Source: Cryptomeria japonica
Lineage: Eukaryota > Streptophyta > Pinopsida > Cupressales > Cupressaceae
NCBI RefSeq assembly: GCF_030272615.1
Contig: NC_081412.1
Coordinates: 697,722,156-697,786,155, forward strand
Direction of reading: 5' to 3'
Length of the DNA stretch: 64,000 nucleotides
The notes beneath the pieces were generated by a model. The model did no database searches and had not been told where the DNA came from. It saw only the letters and a program-made list of their open reading frames with translations. Position numbers and translations under genes: made by a program. This document shows, in pieces, positions 1-11,496 of the stretch (positions are counted from its first letter, which is position 1; each line of letters begins with the position of its first letter).

Positions 1-1795
1 ACCATATCTTTAGACTATGATACGATCACTCAAATTTCTAAAGTAATAATCTTTTGTACTGTCCTCTAACTTAGTTCCATTATTAACATATAAAAAAATT
101 GAAGGGGATTTATATGGTATCTAAAATTAATTTTCTTAGCATGTTGCAATGGATATCACATGATCAAAGGCCATTTAAAATTGGACCACATTATTTTCAC
201 TATTGCAAGCAAGTGTCTATTGATTTTCTATCTTAAGTATTATCCTTGTTCAACTACAAGTTGAATATTTCTTGAACCGTTTCCTCTTCTTATCATTCTT
301 TTAATTGTAAAAAATTAATTCTTGTTTTAAACTCTTACATAATGTTCCTTGGTGGATTTCCTCAATTATATAAGTTTCCAAGATCATCAAATCATTCCAA
401 TACAATATTTTCAAAGAAGCATTAGCTATATCCTTATCATTTTCACGAGTTAAAGACATAAAATTTTCACTATTCATAATATTAACTTGTATTTTCTAGA
501 TTTATCTATTTATTTATTTTTCCATCAATAGAATCACATTGCATTATCCATCATGAAGATTAAGATAGAAGAAAAGATAATTTCTATCCATCATTAGGAT
601 CACAATTATCTTCTCTAGATATCAACATCTTGATGATGGGTCATGGAATGTGAACCAAATTTTTGATAGAAAAATGCACACATATTCAAATCTAGAGACT
701 TCAAGATAATTTTTATGAGTGCCTAAATAAATTTATTTCATGTTGGTTGTGTGATTTTACTTTGACATGCATTCTCATGGTAGTTCACATTCAAGTCAAG
801 CAAGGATACAATGTCTTACAAGTTTTTTCATTTTTTGGAATCCCTTTAAATAAATTATCTTTTATGGAATGGTAAGTATAAAAAATAACCTTTATTGATA
901 GTTCACACATAACACAAGGTTTTGTGTGTCTTTGTTAAAATCAATCATAAATATTGATATTAATCCACTCAAATTCATGATTACTTATAAGATATAGGTC
1001 AAATGTGCAATTGTAGTAATGATCCATTAGATTTTAGATTTCAAATTCGAATTTATGGATAGGCTTGCCCTTTTAAATTAACATTTATGTGCTAATTATA
1101 CAAGAAAAATATGTTGTAACTTATGACCCTTGGAGTTGTATTTAAAACCGTGCCCTAATTCTTTTTAAATGCACCTAGCACCTACAATTGAATCTAATAA
1201 CAACTTGTTGTTTAACATTGAATTCAAAGAACTTATTATTACATTTTTTATTGTATTTTCATCAAGGGAATGCACTACATGCTTGCATGCTACATTTAAC
1301 TATTGTTTAAGTCACTAGCTTGATATGTCCCTATTGTGTAAACTCCAAACCACACACTCAACAAAAAATTCCACATCAAACTTTGATAAACATTCAAGGA
1401 TTAATAGATATTAGATACACACATCTAGATCACATCCATACTTGCACATGTCAAATTTATAGATGTGTGATTGATATCATATTTATAAAAATGTTCCAAA
1501 ATGTTAGACAAATTTTACCAATCTCAAAACATTTATTCAAGCATCATCAAATTTCCTATTATTTATGGATACCTAAAACAACATTTCTATATTAAATTTC
1601 TCCATTTATTTATTTTATTAAATCAATGATTCATCCTTAAGTGTACTTCTATTTTCAAAGTGTAAAAAATTGAACAATAATTATTAAAAAGAAATGTAAC
1701 ATTTAGCCTGATTGCTTTGGATACCACTACGTGCAGTAACTGGTGAGAGAGTTATTTAAAAGAAAAAGAAATGAAAAAAGAGTTGTAATTTCTAT
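1..1795. repeat. PHT1-array upstream flank, copy 1A (tandem duplicate)
   Basis: This is the first of two direct copies of an approximately 1.8-kb AT-rich flank. Landmarks recur in order in 1796-3590: a start with gatcactcaaatttct, a small inverted repeat around 525-670, the line aaactccaaaccacac near 1339, and an end with ttgctttggataccactacg near 1714. Short open frames here (for example 1320-1595) recur in both copies at diverged positions and look non-coding. The same flank, more decayed, precedes the other PHT1 copies. Confidence 0.8.
525..672. mobile_element. MITE-like small inverted-repeat element
   Basis: The ends are imperfectly complementary: ccatcaatagaatcacatt with tccatcatgaagat on the left, and catcttgatgatgggtcat with gaatgtgaaccaaat on the right. 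Related short versions sit at about 2275-2415 and 14180-14335, and a 1.1-kb version at 37008-38090. I read it as a small member of the same foldback family. No target-site duplication was established because it lies inside shared flank sequence. Confidence 0.5.
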
Positions 1796-3590
1796 TTAAA
1801 ACTATGATATGATCACTCAAATTTCTAAACTACTAATCTTTTGTACTCTCCTCTAACTTAGTATGGTAACTAAATTTTATTTTCTTAGCATGGTGGCAAT
1901 GAATACCACATGAACAAAGCCCATATAAAACTGGACCATATTATTTTCACCATTGCAAGCAAGTGTCCATTGATTTTCTATATTAAGTAATATCCTTGTT
2001 CCACAACAAGTTGAATATCCCTTGAACCATTTCCTCTTCTAATCTAGTTCTCTTAATTGTAGAAAATATATTCTTGTTTTAAACTCTTACATAATGTTCC
2101 TTGGCGGCTTTCCTCAATCATATAAGTTTCCAAGGTCATCAAATCATTCTAATACAATATTTTCTAAGAAGCATTAGCTATATCCATATCCTTATCATTT
2201 TCACGAGTTAAAGACATACAATTTTCACTATTCATAATATTAACTTGTATTTTCTAGATTTGGCTATGTATGAATTTTTCCATCAATAGGATCACACACC
2301 ATTGTCCATAATGAAGATGAATATAGAAGAAAAGATAATTATGATCCATCATTAGGATCACAATTGTCTTCTCTAGCTATCAACATCTTGATGATGGGTC
2401 ATGGAATGTGAACCAAAATTTTGATAGAAAATTGCACACATAGTCAAATCTAGAGACTTCAAGATAATTTTTATGAGTGCCTAAATAAATTTATTTCATA
2501 TTGGTTGTGTGATTTTACTTTGACATGCATTCTCATGGTAGTTCACATTCAAGTCAAGCAGGGATAAAATGTCTTACTAGTTTTTTCCCTTTTTTGGAAT
2601 CCCTTTAAATAAATTATCTTTTATGGAATGTTAAGTATACAAAATAAACTTTATTGATAGTTCACACATAACCCAAGATTTTGTGTGTCTTTGTTTTAAA
2701 ATCACTTGTAAATATTGATATTAATGCACTCAAATTCATGATCACTTAAATGATATAGGTCCAATGTGCAATTGTAGTAATGATCCATAAGAATTTAGAT
2801 TTCAAATTCAATTTTATGGATAGCCTTACCCTTTGAAATTAACCTTATGTGCTAATTATACAAGAAAAACATGTTGTAACTTATGACCTTTGGAGTTGTA
2901 TTTAAAAAGGTACCCTAATTCTTTTTAAATATACCTAGCACCTACAATTGAATCTAATAACAACATGTTATTTAACATTGAATTCAAAGCAGTTAGTATT
3001 ACATTTCTAATTGTATTGCCATCAAGGACATGCACTGCATGCTTACATGCTTCCATCCTACATTTATCTATTGTCTAAGTCCCTGACTTGATATGTCCCT
3101 ATAAGAGTGGACACAAAGAAGACATTATTTCTATTGTGTGTAAACTCCAAACCACATACTCAACAAAAAAATCCACATCAAACTTTGAGAAACATTCAAG
3201 GATTAATAGATATTAGATACACACATCTAGATCACATCCATACTTGCACATATCAGATTTATAGATGTGTGATTGATTTCATATTTATAAAAATGTTCCA
3301 AAATGTTAGACAAATTTTACCGATCTCAAAACATTCATTCAAGCATCATCAAATTTCCTATTATTTATGGATATCTAGAACAACATTTCCTATTATATTT
3401 AATTTTTCCATTTATTTATTTTATTAAATCAGTGATTCATCCTTAAGCGTACTTCTATTTTCACAAGTGTAAAATATTGAACAATAATTATTAACTAGAA
3501 ATGTAACATTTAGCCTGATTGCTTTGGATACCACTACGTGTAGTAATTGGTGAGAGAGTTATTTAAAAGAAAAAGAAATGACAAAAGAGT
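1796..3590. repeat. PHT1-array upstream flank, copy 1B (tandem duplicate)
   Basis: This is the second direct copy of the 1-1795 unit, ending with the same gtgagagagttatttaaaag line (near 3545) and running straight into the gene A promoter. The duplication boundary falls where the promoter homology starts (agaaatgacaaaagagtc). This suggests unequal recombination between flank copies. No gene was recognised. Confidence 0.8.
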
Positions 3591-3738
3591 CGTAATTCAG
3601 ACTCTAGTATATATCCACAGAAACAATCCTATTAGGAGTTCATAATTGAGTTGCATCTTAATATATGAAAAATGACTGAAAACACAATGCAGAATCGTAA
3701 TGGTCTATGTGGGCTACGTCATGAACGAAGAGGATAAA

Positions 3739-3840
3739 GAATATGCAACCATATATGCTCAGTCCCTACAATTCTGTCTGTGAAACCAAGAAAAGCAACA
3801 AGGAGGACAAGCCATTGACAACAGGCACTGAAGCATATTC
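3739..3840 (+). promoter_or_regulatory. Two P1BS elements upstream of PHT1 gene A
   Basis: GAATATGC at 3739-3746 and GCATATTC at 3833-3840 both fit GNATATNC, the site bound by PHR-type MYB-CC regulators in phosphate starvation. The same two positions fit the consensus upstream of gene B, with the same order and close spacing. The downstream site ends 19 bp before the TATA box. Binding is inferred from the consensus and from conservation between array copies. Confidence 0.75.
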
Positions 3841-3859
3841 TAATAGAATAAAAACTCTG

Positions 3860-3866
3860 TATAAAA
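3860..3866 (+). promoter_or_regulatory. TATA box of PHT1 gene A
   Basis: TATAAAA lies 20 bp beyond the second P1BS site and matches TATATAAAA at the equivalent place upstream of gene B. Transcription would be expected to start roughly 25-35 bp downstream, near 3890. Confidence 0.65.
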
Positions 3867-3937
3867 CATGACGACTAGCTGGATTTCTGCAAGCAAATAT
3901 TTTGGAACCCTAAGATTTGTTCTGTAATTTTTGAAGG

Positions 3938-4062
3938 GTATGTCCATAGATAGGGGAAGCCCAACTATTTGTCATACAGTTGTGGGGAGGAGTTATCCCT
4001 CAATCTCATTTTCTTTGTTTTCTTCTTTGTGACAGTTTTGTTTTTCTCTGTGTTGTTTGTAG
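3938..4062 (+). other. Putative 5'-UTR intron of PHT1 gene A
   Basis: The donor is GTATGT at 3938-3943. The acceptor is a pyrimidine-rich tract ending TTTGTAG at 4062, 18 bp before the start codon. Gene B has the same donor and an acceptor ending TTTGCAG in the same place. The ψ3 and ψ4 copies keep a CTGCAG acceptor, but their donor has become GTTATG. Introns just upstream of the ATG are common in plant PHT1 genes. The intron would be 125 bp. Confidence 0.6.
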
Positions 4063-4080
4063 GTAAGTGGAGTTCCAATC

Positions 4081-5631
4081 ATGGCGAAGAAGCAGCTGGA
4101 CGTGCTGACAGCTCTGGACGTGGCAAAAACACAATGGTACCATTTCACAGCCATCATAATTGCCGGAATGGGCTTCTTCACTGATGCCTACGACCTCTTC
4201 TGTATCACCACTGTCACTAAACTACTGGGACGAATCTATTACCCAGATCACAACTACAAGATGCCCGGCACCTTGCCCCCCAATATAGTGTCTGCAATCA
4301 CGGGGGTGGCCTTCTGCGGAACTTTCGCTGGGCAGCTTTTCTTCGGGTACATGGGTGACAAGCTAGGACGGAAGAAGGTGTACGGCGTGACGCTGCTGCT
4401 CATGATAGTTTGCTCCATCGCCTCTGGTCTCTCCTTCGGCAAATCCAGTAAAGGCGTGATTACCACGCTCTGTTTCTTCAGATTCTGGCTGGGCTTTGGC
4501 ATTGGCGGAGATTATCCCTTATCTGCCACCATAATGTCTGAGTACGCCAACAAGAAGACCAGAGGATCCTTCCTCGCAGCAGTCTTTGCCATGCAAGGCT
4601 TCGGCATCTTCGCTGGCGGTCTAGTATCCCTCATCGTCTCCTCTGCATTTCAAAAGTTCGGCGATGACAGGGCGAACTATAAACCATCTCAGCAAGCAGA
4701 CTATGTATGGAGAATTGTCGTCATGGTCGGTGCCATTCCGGCGGCGCTTACGTTCTACTGGCGAATAAAGATGCCGGAAACGGCTCGCTATACGGCCCTG
4801 GTCGCCAAGAACGCAAACAAAGCGGCGGCGGACATGTCTCGAGTTCTGAATGTCCAACTCGAGGAAAGTTCGATGAAAACGGAATCTAACGAGCCGGAAT
4901 ATGGATTGTTTTCGGCTGAGTTCTTCAGACGCCACGGCCTACACCTGCTGGGCACCACCACCACCTGGTTCCTGCTGGACATCGCGTTCTACAGCCAAAA
5001 CCTGTTTCAAAAGGACATGTTCACGGCCGTCCACTGGCTCCCTAAGCCCGAGAAGATGGGAGCCGTAGAGGAAGTGATGAAGATCGCAAGGGCACAGTTG
5101 CTAATTGCGATTGTATCGATAATTCCGGGCTACTGGTGCACAGTATTCCTGATCGACCACATAGGGCGCTTTACCATTCAGCTCATAGGCTTCTTCTTCA
5201 TGTCCTTCTTCATGTTCTTGCTCGCTGGCCCCTACCACCATTGGAAAAAGCACGGGACTGGCTTCATTGTCATCTATGCGCTCACCTTTTTCTTTGCAAA
5301 CTTTGGGCCCAACAGCACCACATTCATTGTCCCGGCTGAGCTTTTCCCGGCCAGATTTCGTTCAACCTGTCATGGCATCTCGGCTGCAATGGGAAAGGCA
5401 GGGGCCATCGTTGGCTCTTTTGGGGCTGGTTATCTTGCTGATACTAAATATGGTAAGGGGCAACTCAAGGTTGCTTTGTATCTGCTCGCTTGTACGAATG
5501 CTCTAGGTTTCGCTTTCACGTTTCTGGTGCCTGAAACGAATGGCAAATCCCTCGAAGAACTCTCTGGAGAAACCGATGAAGTTGAAGAGAAGGACAAGGA
5601 GCTTAAGGCCATGCCCACCATCAGCGTGTAG
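4081..5631 (+). CDS. PHT1: PHT1-family high-affinity phosphate transporter (gene A), intact
   Basis: A 516-residue major facilitator protein that would import inorganic phosphate with protons across the plasma membrane. It is collinear with plant PHT1 proteins, which are usually about 520-540 aa. Visible features are [10 protein letters not shown] at 31-40 (D35, D38), the MFS loop motif [11 protein letters not shown] at 89-99, R134, the PHT1 signature [13 protein letters not shown] at 142-154 (D144), a long hydrophilic central loop at about 230-285, [10 protein letters not shown] at 298-307, [19 protein letters not shown] at 405-423, and an acidic C-terminal tail ending in PTISV. Hydrophobic segments fit 12 membrane spans. 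The start is the first in-frame ATG and matches gene B. Upstream lie two P1BS sites, a TATA box and a probable 5'-UTR intron, so induction by phosphate starvation is expected. It has no coding introns or internal stops. It differs from gene B most in the loop at 191-206 and near residue 455. Confidence 0.95.
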   Translation: MAKKQLDVLTALDVAKTQWYHFTAIIIAGMGFFTDAYDLFCITTVTKLLGRIYYPDHNYKMPGTLPPNIVSAITGVAFCGTFAGQLFFGYMGDKLGRKKVYGVTLLLMIVCSIASGLSFGKSSKGVITTLCFFRFWLGFGIGGDYPLSATIMSEYANKKTRGSFLAAVFAMQGFGIFAGGLVSLIVSSAFQKFGDDRANYKPSQQADYVWRIVVMVGAIPAALTFYWRIKMPETARYTALVAKNANKAAADMSRVLNVQLEESSMKTESNEPEYGLFSAEFFRRHGLHLLGTTTTWFLLDIAFYSQNLFQKDMFTAVHWLPKPEKMGAVEEVMKIARAQLLIAIVSIIPGYWCTVFLIDHIGRFTIQLIGFFFMSFFMFLLAGPYHHWKKHGTGFIVIYALTFFFANFGPNSTTFIVPAELFPARFRSTCHGISAAMGKAGAIVGSFGAGYLADTKYGKGQLKVALYLLACTNALGFAFTFLVPETNGKSLEELSGETDEVEEKDKELKAMPTISV

Positions 5632-6405
5632 CGAGCACATTCTTTGTTTCTGGAAGTCCATAAGCAACATATTAAGTATAGGGAATGCCAAGTCAATTCT
5701 GAGTGTTTTAGGTTTAGAAGCTTTAGCTTAGTGTGTAATTTAAGCCATTCTTATTTTGTTATGCTATTAAAGTTATTCTAGATTTCTTATTTAATAATTA
5801 TTTAATACTATATCGATTTGTTTTAAATTATGAAGTTTTTTATAGGAAAGGTTTTCGTATGTGATTATGTTATGATATATTAGGATTGTGATCAATTTCT
5901 TGTAATAGTATGATTAGTTTAATTTTTACACATATTTCTTCTTATATATTGATTTATGAAGTGTATTCTACATCTTTTATTTCTATAAAAGTTAGCTCAA
6001 TGTATTATTTAGTAATCAAATATTACAATGCGCTTGCAAATCTTAAGTTTTTATAAGACTATCATTAATAAAATATTTAGAGTAGTTATTGTTGCATAAT
6101 AGTATATACAATATTCATCATAAAACTACTATCTCAAGAACCTAATATATAGGAGAAATAATTAATGAAACTATCACATGGTGAATAGGAAATCATAAAT
6201 TAAATGATCCAAAATACGACACCCAAATCCCTTGTTAAATATTCAATACCTAATCTTCAAGATGAGTCCACTAGCTAAAACAATATATTATCTCCACCTA
6301 ACATGAGTACATCATAATCGACTCACCAACTTGGGTTTTCCATTTTGATTCCATTATATCCATTCGAATATATCTTATGATGTGTTAGAACATGTATCAT
6401 AGGGA
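5596..6405. repeat. Gene A 3' end and flank, first copy of an ~800-bp tandem duplication
   Basis: This segment runs from the last coding codons of gene A through the 3' UTR. It is repeated imperfectly in 6419-7140; shared landmarks include gttatgctatta, tcttgtaatagtatgatt and tcttatgatgtgtt. It probably contains the 3' UTR of gene A. No other gene is seen. Confidence 0.7.
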
Positions 6406-6418
6406 CAAGGAGTTGTGT

Positions 6419-6461
6419 AAAAGACAAGGAGCTTAAGGCTATGCCCACCAACAGTGTGTAG
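6419..6461 (+). pseudogene. PHT1 C-terminal scrap (last ~14 codons)
   Basis: The segment reads [13 protein letters not shown] and a stop, matching the last residues of gene A ([13 protein letters not shown]). It is the coding end of the tandemly duplicated 3' segment. There is no promoter or upstream coding sequence, so it is a by-product of the duplication. Confidence 0.8.
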
Positions 6462-8640
6462 TTAACAAATTCTCTCTTTCCTGAAATCCATGAGTATATA
6501 TTGTTATGCTATTAGAATTATTCTAGATTCCTTATTTTATAATAATTCAATAATAATATATTGTTTTGTTCTATATAATGAAATTTTCTATAGAAAGGGT
6601 TTTTCATCATATGTCATTATGTTATGATATCTTAGGATGGCTAATTTCTTGTAAGAGTATGATTGGTTTAATTTTGATACATATTTTTTTCATATATATT
6701 AATTTGAAGTGTATTCTACAATTTTAATTCTTTTAAAAATCAACTCAATGTATTATTTAGTAATCAAATATTAGAATGCACTTACAAATCCTAAGATTTT
6801 TTAAGATCATCACTAATAAAAGATATTAAATAATTATTTTTGTTGCATGATAGTATTTACAATATTCATCATAAAGCTACCATCTTAAACACCTAATAAA
6901 TAAAATTAAATAATTCATAAAACCATTGCACGGTTATTAGAAAATCATTAATTAAAACCACCCAAATCCCTCATTAAAAATTCAATATCTAACCTTCAAG
7001 ATGATTCCACAAACTAAAAGATTATACTATCTTCACCTAACACGAGTTCATCAAAACCCACTCACCAATCTGAGTTTTTCATTTTGCTTCCATTATATCC
7101 ATTCAAATATATCTTATGATGTGTTCGAATATGTGATAAGTTGGTCAGCAAGAGTAACTTCCTCTTATAACTAATTTTATGTCATACATGTTTGTATATA
7201 TTTCATATGGGACAACCGACGTTTGAAGGTCATGATTTTTAATCTTCAAGCTTAATTGATACCTTTTAATAAATTGTAAAGTTCAAATAGCTCAATGCCT
7301 ATGTATCTAAGAAATTGATTGAAAAATTCAAAATTACATTTGAGACCTAAAATAGCCTCCATAACCTAAAAATGACTTTTCTATTCTATATTCCAATTTT
7401 TTTATTTTAAACATTAGAAATAAGGTTAATACGCTTTTTTCTTTTATAATGTTAACAACGATAATAGACAAATCATTTTTTAGGGATACTACACCTTATG
7501 TTACCATTTTTCATGATTTTTTGTGGATGCATACACAAGTATAGAGAACTGAAATATGACCAAACACTTATTTTAAACCATAAAACATTCGTATTACACG
7601 AACATAATGTGAATGAATTATGAAACACTTCTTTAGGCTCAATAAAATTATAATTACATGATGTGTTATAATACATATTTTTCTATTTTAAACCAATCAA
7701 ATCCCTTCCTTCTGCTTGGAACAAGTTTAAAATTTTCAAGCCTAATTTTTGGACATACAATTTAGATGTCCAAAATTTTGTTTTACAAAAAAAGACAAAA
7801 ATATACAAATTTCATGTATGTTATTCATTAGGTTCACATATTTATGAATAATATTCCATGAAAAAATTACTATAACATCAAGTTCTATTTGATCTTTCCA
7901 ACTATTTTTCTTCATAAAATCTAAATATTTTAGGTTTACATATTTATGGATATATATTCTTTGAAAATATAGACTACAACATCAAGGTCCATCTTATCTT
8001 TCTAATTTTTTTTCATCAAATCTATATATTTTAAGGTTTTGATCTTTAGATATTTTAATGGTGTCTTTATTTTTATAGAACTAAATGAATTTATATTTTA
8101 ATAGAATGCATCTGTTTATATATATAATTAGGAAAAAAAATTCAAATACTAAATCTTCTTGGCTATCTTTTGATTGAATGATTTAGAAAATATTTAATAG
8201 AAATAAAAAACGGGACCATACCCATTGCTACCTAATACAATTTGTATGATAAAAAAGGATCACTTTGTGTGCTCGCAACATATGACCTTAATTTTTATTG
8301 TTATTTTTTAAACAATGGTTTAGAAAGTGGGTTATTCACACTGATATTCCTTTTCTTTCATAATTTCTAAATTTGAGGGCATGCTTTTTTAATTATTCAC
8401 TAAAGTTCAACATTTTGTTGATTTTAAGAAGTGATCATTTCAGACTTTCTTTTGACCACCCATTTCTCTACATTTATCCTTATATTTTTTTTCAATAATT
8501 AACATATCATTATAATATCTCACATTTATTTGTGCTTTTAAAAATATCTATTTTTGGAGCCAACTTTAAGGGTTTAATGTTGCATGTCATTGTATTTGCT
8601 TCATTAGTATATTAGTATTATTGTTCATGGTTATCTATTA
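6462..8640. repeat. PHT1-array downstream flank, unit 1
   Basis: This AT-rich spacer recurs downstream of the other copies. The segment near 7139 (gttggtcagcaagagtaac) has counterparts at about 12120, 19320 and 26450. The segment near 7750-7900 (acatacaatttagatgtcc) has counterparts at about 12650-12800 and 27060-27420. Only short, unsupported open frames are present. Confidence 0.7.
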
Positions 8641-10570
8641 TACAATATTTAGATTATGATATAATCGCTCAAATTTTCAAAGTAATATCCATATCTACTT
8701 TTCTACTCTCCTCCAACTTAGTTACATTCTTTACATACAAAAAATTGGAATGTGCTTTATATATTAACTAATATTCCCTTTTTAATGTGGTTTCAATGAG
8801 TATCACATGGGGAAAGACCATTTTAAATTGCACCACTTCACTTTCACCATCTCAAGGTAGTGTCTAGTGATTTCCTAGTTTAAATGATATCCTTTTGTCA
8901 TTCATTGTCTATAACATGCATACCTATAGTGATTCACATACAATTCAAAACCAGAGTAAAATGCACTAGTAAAAATTGTACAACTTACAAACTTTTTCAT
9001 TTTTTTGGACTCCCTTTTGATAAGTTATATTTTATGCAATGAAGAGCATATAATTTCCATTGAAAGTTGACATATATCCCAAGATTTCACTCATCTCCTG
9101 TTACCTAACATCTACAAAAAGATATGATGACAACATTAAAGCAAGTTTATTTTGTATAGTTGTATCATCATCTAAGGCATGCACTACATTTTTGCATACT
9201 ATATTTAATTATTTATCAACGTCTCACTTGGTGTCCTTACAAGAGTGAATACAAAGAAAGAATTATCATTATAGTGTGTAAACTCTAAATCACACAACCA
9301 AGTTTTTACATAGAGATACACAATGAATATATCAAACTAAAATCTATCACTAAAAGTTTAGAAATATAGATCATATCCACACACACAAATTTCATATTTT
9401 TAAAAACCATACCTAAAATGGCAAAGATAAACATTACCAATTCTAAAATACTCACTCTTTAAGTATGGCCAAATTTCTTGTAAATTTATGTAAATTTAAG
9501 TAGTATAGCATATGAACAATCAGTTTGATTATGAGTTAAAAGACAGATAGTTTGAATGAGCTTTTTAAAGAAACAAAGCTTCACAAAACAACAAATTTCT
9601 TACTCGAAATTTTTAACAGAAAAATCAACATGAAAAATAACTTAAATACAGACTAATTTTAATTCTGAACCCTTTAGACAATTAGATCTCCTATAGGTTA
9701 TTACTTCCTTCATTCTTTCTGTCTTGACATACTAATAATATTAATATCCTACGACTGAGAGGTGACAGATGTCCCTTTATCTAGGTACCGTCCTTGAATG
9801 ACGGGCTTGCACTTCTAAGTCTCATGTTTAAAAAATAATAATAATATTTAACACTCTAAACCTTATCCTACGCGGTGCACAAGCATAACAACTCTGGAGG
9901 CGAAGGGACGCCAAAATTACAGGCGTTTAACTAACACAAACATACCATTGAAAATTTAAGGCGAAGAAACCAGCCGTAGCAGCCATATACGCACCCGTAC
10001 TCCCAGCCTGCGACGCCTGGTTTTATTCAGGAAAAGAAAGTGAAATATAAAGAAAAAACTCTGTACCTCTGTGTGACGGCGATGATATAGAACATGAAAA
10101 TTTCGTGTGAATTTCCTTTTCTTTGAAAACCCTAACGCGCTCTTCCCATTCTTAGGATAACTAATACTTCACTACTTGTATCATCTCTATTTCAATCTTT
10201 CCATCACGCTTCATCTCTTGTAATTCTAAAACATCCATTCAAGCGTCGCTATATATTCTATAGCCTAAACAAATTATTTATAGATACCTAAACCAACATA
10301 TCTTCAATAAGATTTCAAGTAAATATTATTATTTAATTATTTTATTTTCACGCATTTGATTTTATATATTTTGTTAAATCTGCCATTCACCCTTTAGAGT
10401 AATAGTAGTTTAGAAGTATAAGATGCCACAATACTTTCTTTGATGCCAATACACGGTAATTGATGAGAGAAAGTAATAAAAAGAATTTAGATGTATAAGA
10501 TGACACAATACTTCTGTACATACCAATACACGGTAATTGATGAGATAAAGTAGTAAAAAGAAATGACAAA
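8641..10570. repeat. PHT1-array upstream flank, unit 2, with an extra conserved module
   Basis: It starts like copies 1A and 1B (ttagattatgatataatcgc) and ends at the ψ2 promoter. It differs by a module at about 9.7-10.25 kb that is slightly GC-richer and contains gaaaaccctaacgcgctc near 10119. Copies of this module lie at about 15.3-15.8, 21.9-22.4 and 38.2-38.75 kb but are absent from units 1A and 1B. A 78-bp direct duplication ends the flank (about 10405-10482 and 10483-10560, each with ccaatacacggtaattgatg). No gene was recognised. Confidence 0.65.
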
Positions 10571-10754
10571 AGAGTCTTAACTCAGGCTCAAGTATATATC
10601 CACATAAACAATCGTCTTAGGATTTCATAATTGACCTACATCTTAATATATGAAAAAGGACTGAGAGCACAATGCGTAATTGGAATGGTCTGTGTAAGGA
10701 CGGAGAGCACTAAGAAAGAGTCTAATGGACTGCGTGACGCTCGAAGAGCATAAA

Positions 10755-10844
10755 GAATATGCAACCTTGTATACTCAGTCCCGGAAAGACCAAGAAAAGC
10801 AACGAGGACGACAAGCCATTGACATCAGAGATTAAAGCATATTC
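10755..10844 (+). promoter_or_regulatory. Two P1BS elements kept upstream of ψ2
   Basis: GAATATGC at 10755-10762 and GCATATTC at 10837-10844 match the gene A sites exactly and in the same positions. The TATA equivalent downstream reads TAATAAAA rather than TATAAAA. The promoter may still respond to phosphate although the gene body is almost entirely deleted. Confidence 0.6.
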
Positions 10845-10883
10845 TAGCCAAATAAAAAGTCTCTAATAAAAACCTATGAGTAG

Positions 10884-11111
10884 ATGGATTTCTCCAGACA
10901 TATCGGTTGCCATGGGAAAGCTTGGGGTCATCATTGGCGCAAACTCACGCTTGCTCTGTATCTGCTCGCTTTTACGAATGCTCTGGGTTTCACTTTCACA
11001 TTTCTGGAGCCTGAAACAAATGGCAAATCCCTCGAGGAACTCTTTGGAGAAACCGATGGAGTTGAAGAAAAAGACAAGGAGCTTAAGGCTATGCCCACCA
11101 TCAGTGTATAG
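10884..11111 (+). pseudogene. ψ2: PHT1 promoter joined to a C-terminal remnant (possible 75-aa micropeptide)
   Basis: About 425 codons are deleted. The leader line ggatttctccagacatatcg joins directly to the region encoding the last membrane helix. The first ATG downstream of the promoter (10884) opens a 75-codon frame. Its first ~20 residues are out of the PHT1 frame, but from [20 protein letters not shown] onward it is the genuine PHT1 frame, with the final helix, GKSLEELFGETDG and the tail ending PTISV. The junction lies where the leader and the body share short identity (gaca/ggcatatcgg), so a microhomology deletion is likely. The 3' UTR resembles those of ψ3 and gene B (gcatgttgtag followed by the ccacttccttttgttt line). 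It cannot transport phosphate. Whether the short peptide is made is unknown. Confidence 0.75.
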
Positions 11112-11356
11112 CGAACACATTCTCTGTTTCCTCAAAGCCATAGCTATGAGATTAGTACGATCTAGAGCATGTTGTAGCAGCACCACTTCCTTTTGTTTGG
11201 CATTAGCTGTGGAAAGGAAATTCACAAACAAATGAGGTGTTGCACATAACAGAGGCTATTCTTAATATTTATAATATCATGTGATGGTTAAATTATCATT
11301 GTAATCATAAGATTCAAATTCTTGTTGGGTTATTATGATCGTAGGTTTTATTTCTC

Positions 11357-11496
11357 GATCGAATGCTTTGGGTTTCATTTTCACATTTCTGGTGCCTGAA
11401 ACCAAAGACAAATCCTTCAAAGAAATATCTGGAAAAACTGATGGAGTTAAAGAGAAAGACAAGGAGTTCAAAATTCCACACGTCAGTAGTGTGTAG
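11357..11496 (+). pseudogene. PHT1 C-terminal scrap downstream of ψ2
   Basis: The translation gives NALGFHFHFLVPETKDKSF and then a decayed ELSGETDG-like stretch ending at a stop. This matches the final helix and tail of PHT1, with LKAMPTISV degraded. A homologous scrap lies at 18582-18719 after ψ3, so the pair was copied together with the surrounding unit. Confidence 0.75.

Noticed and set aside
1320-3427. Open frames of 91 and 106 codons with similar peptides
   Set aside because: They lie in the two copies of a tandem AT-rich flank; similarity follows from DNA duplication, the frames start differently, and no motif or splice context supports them.
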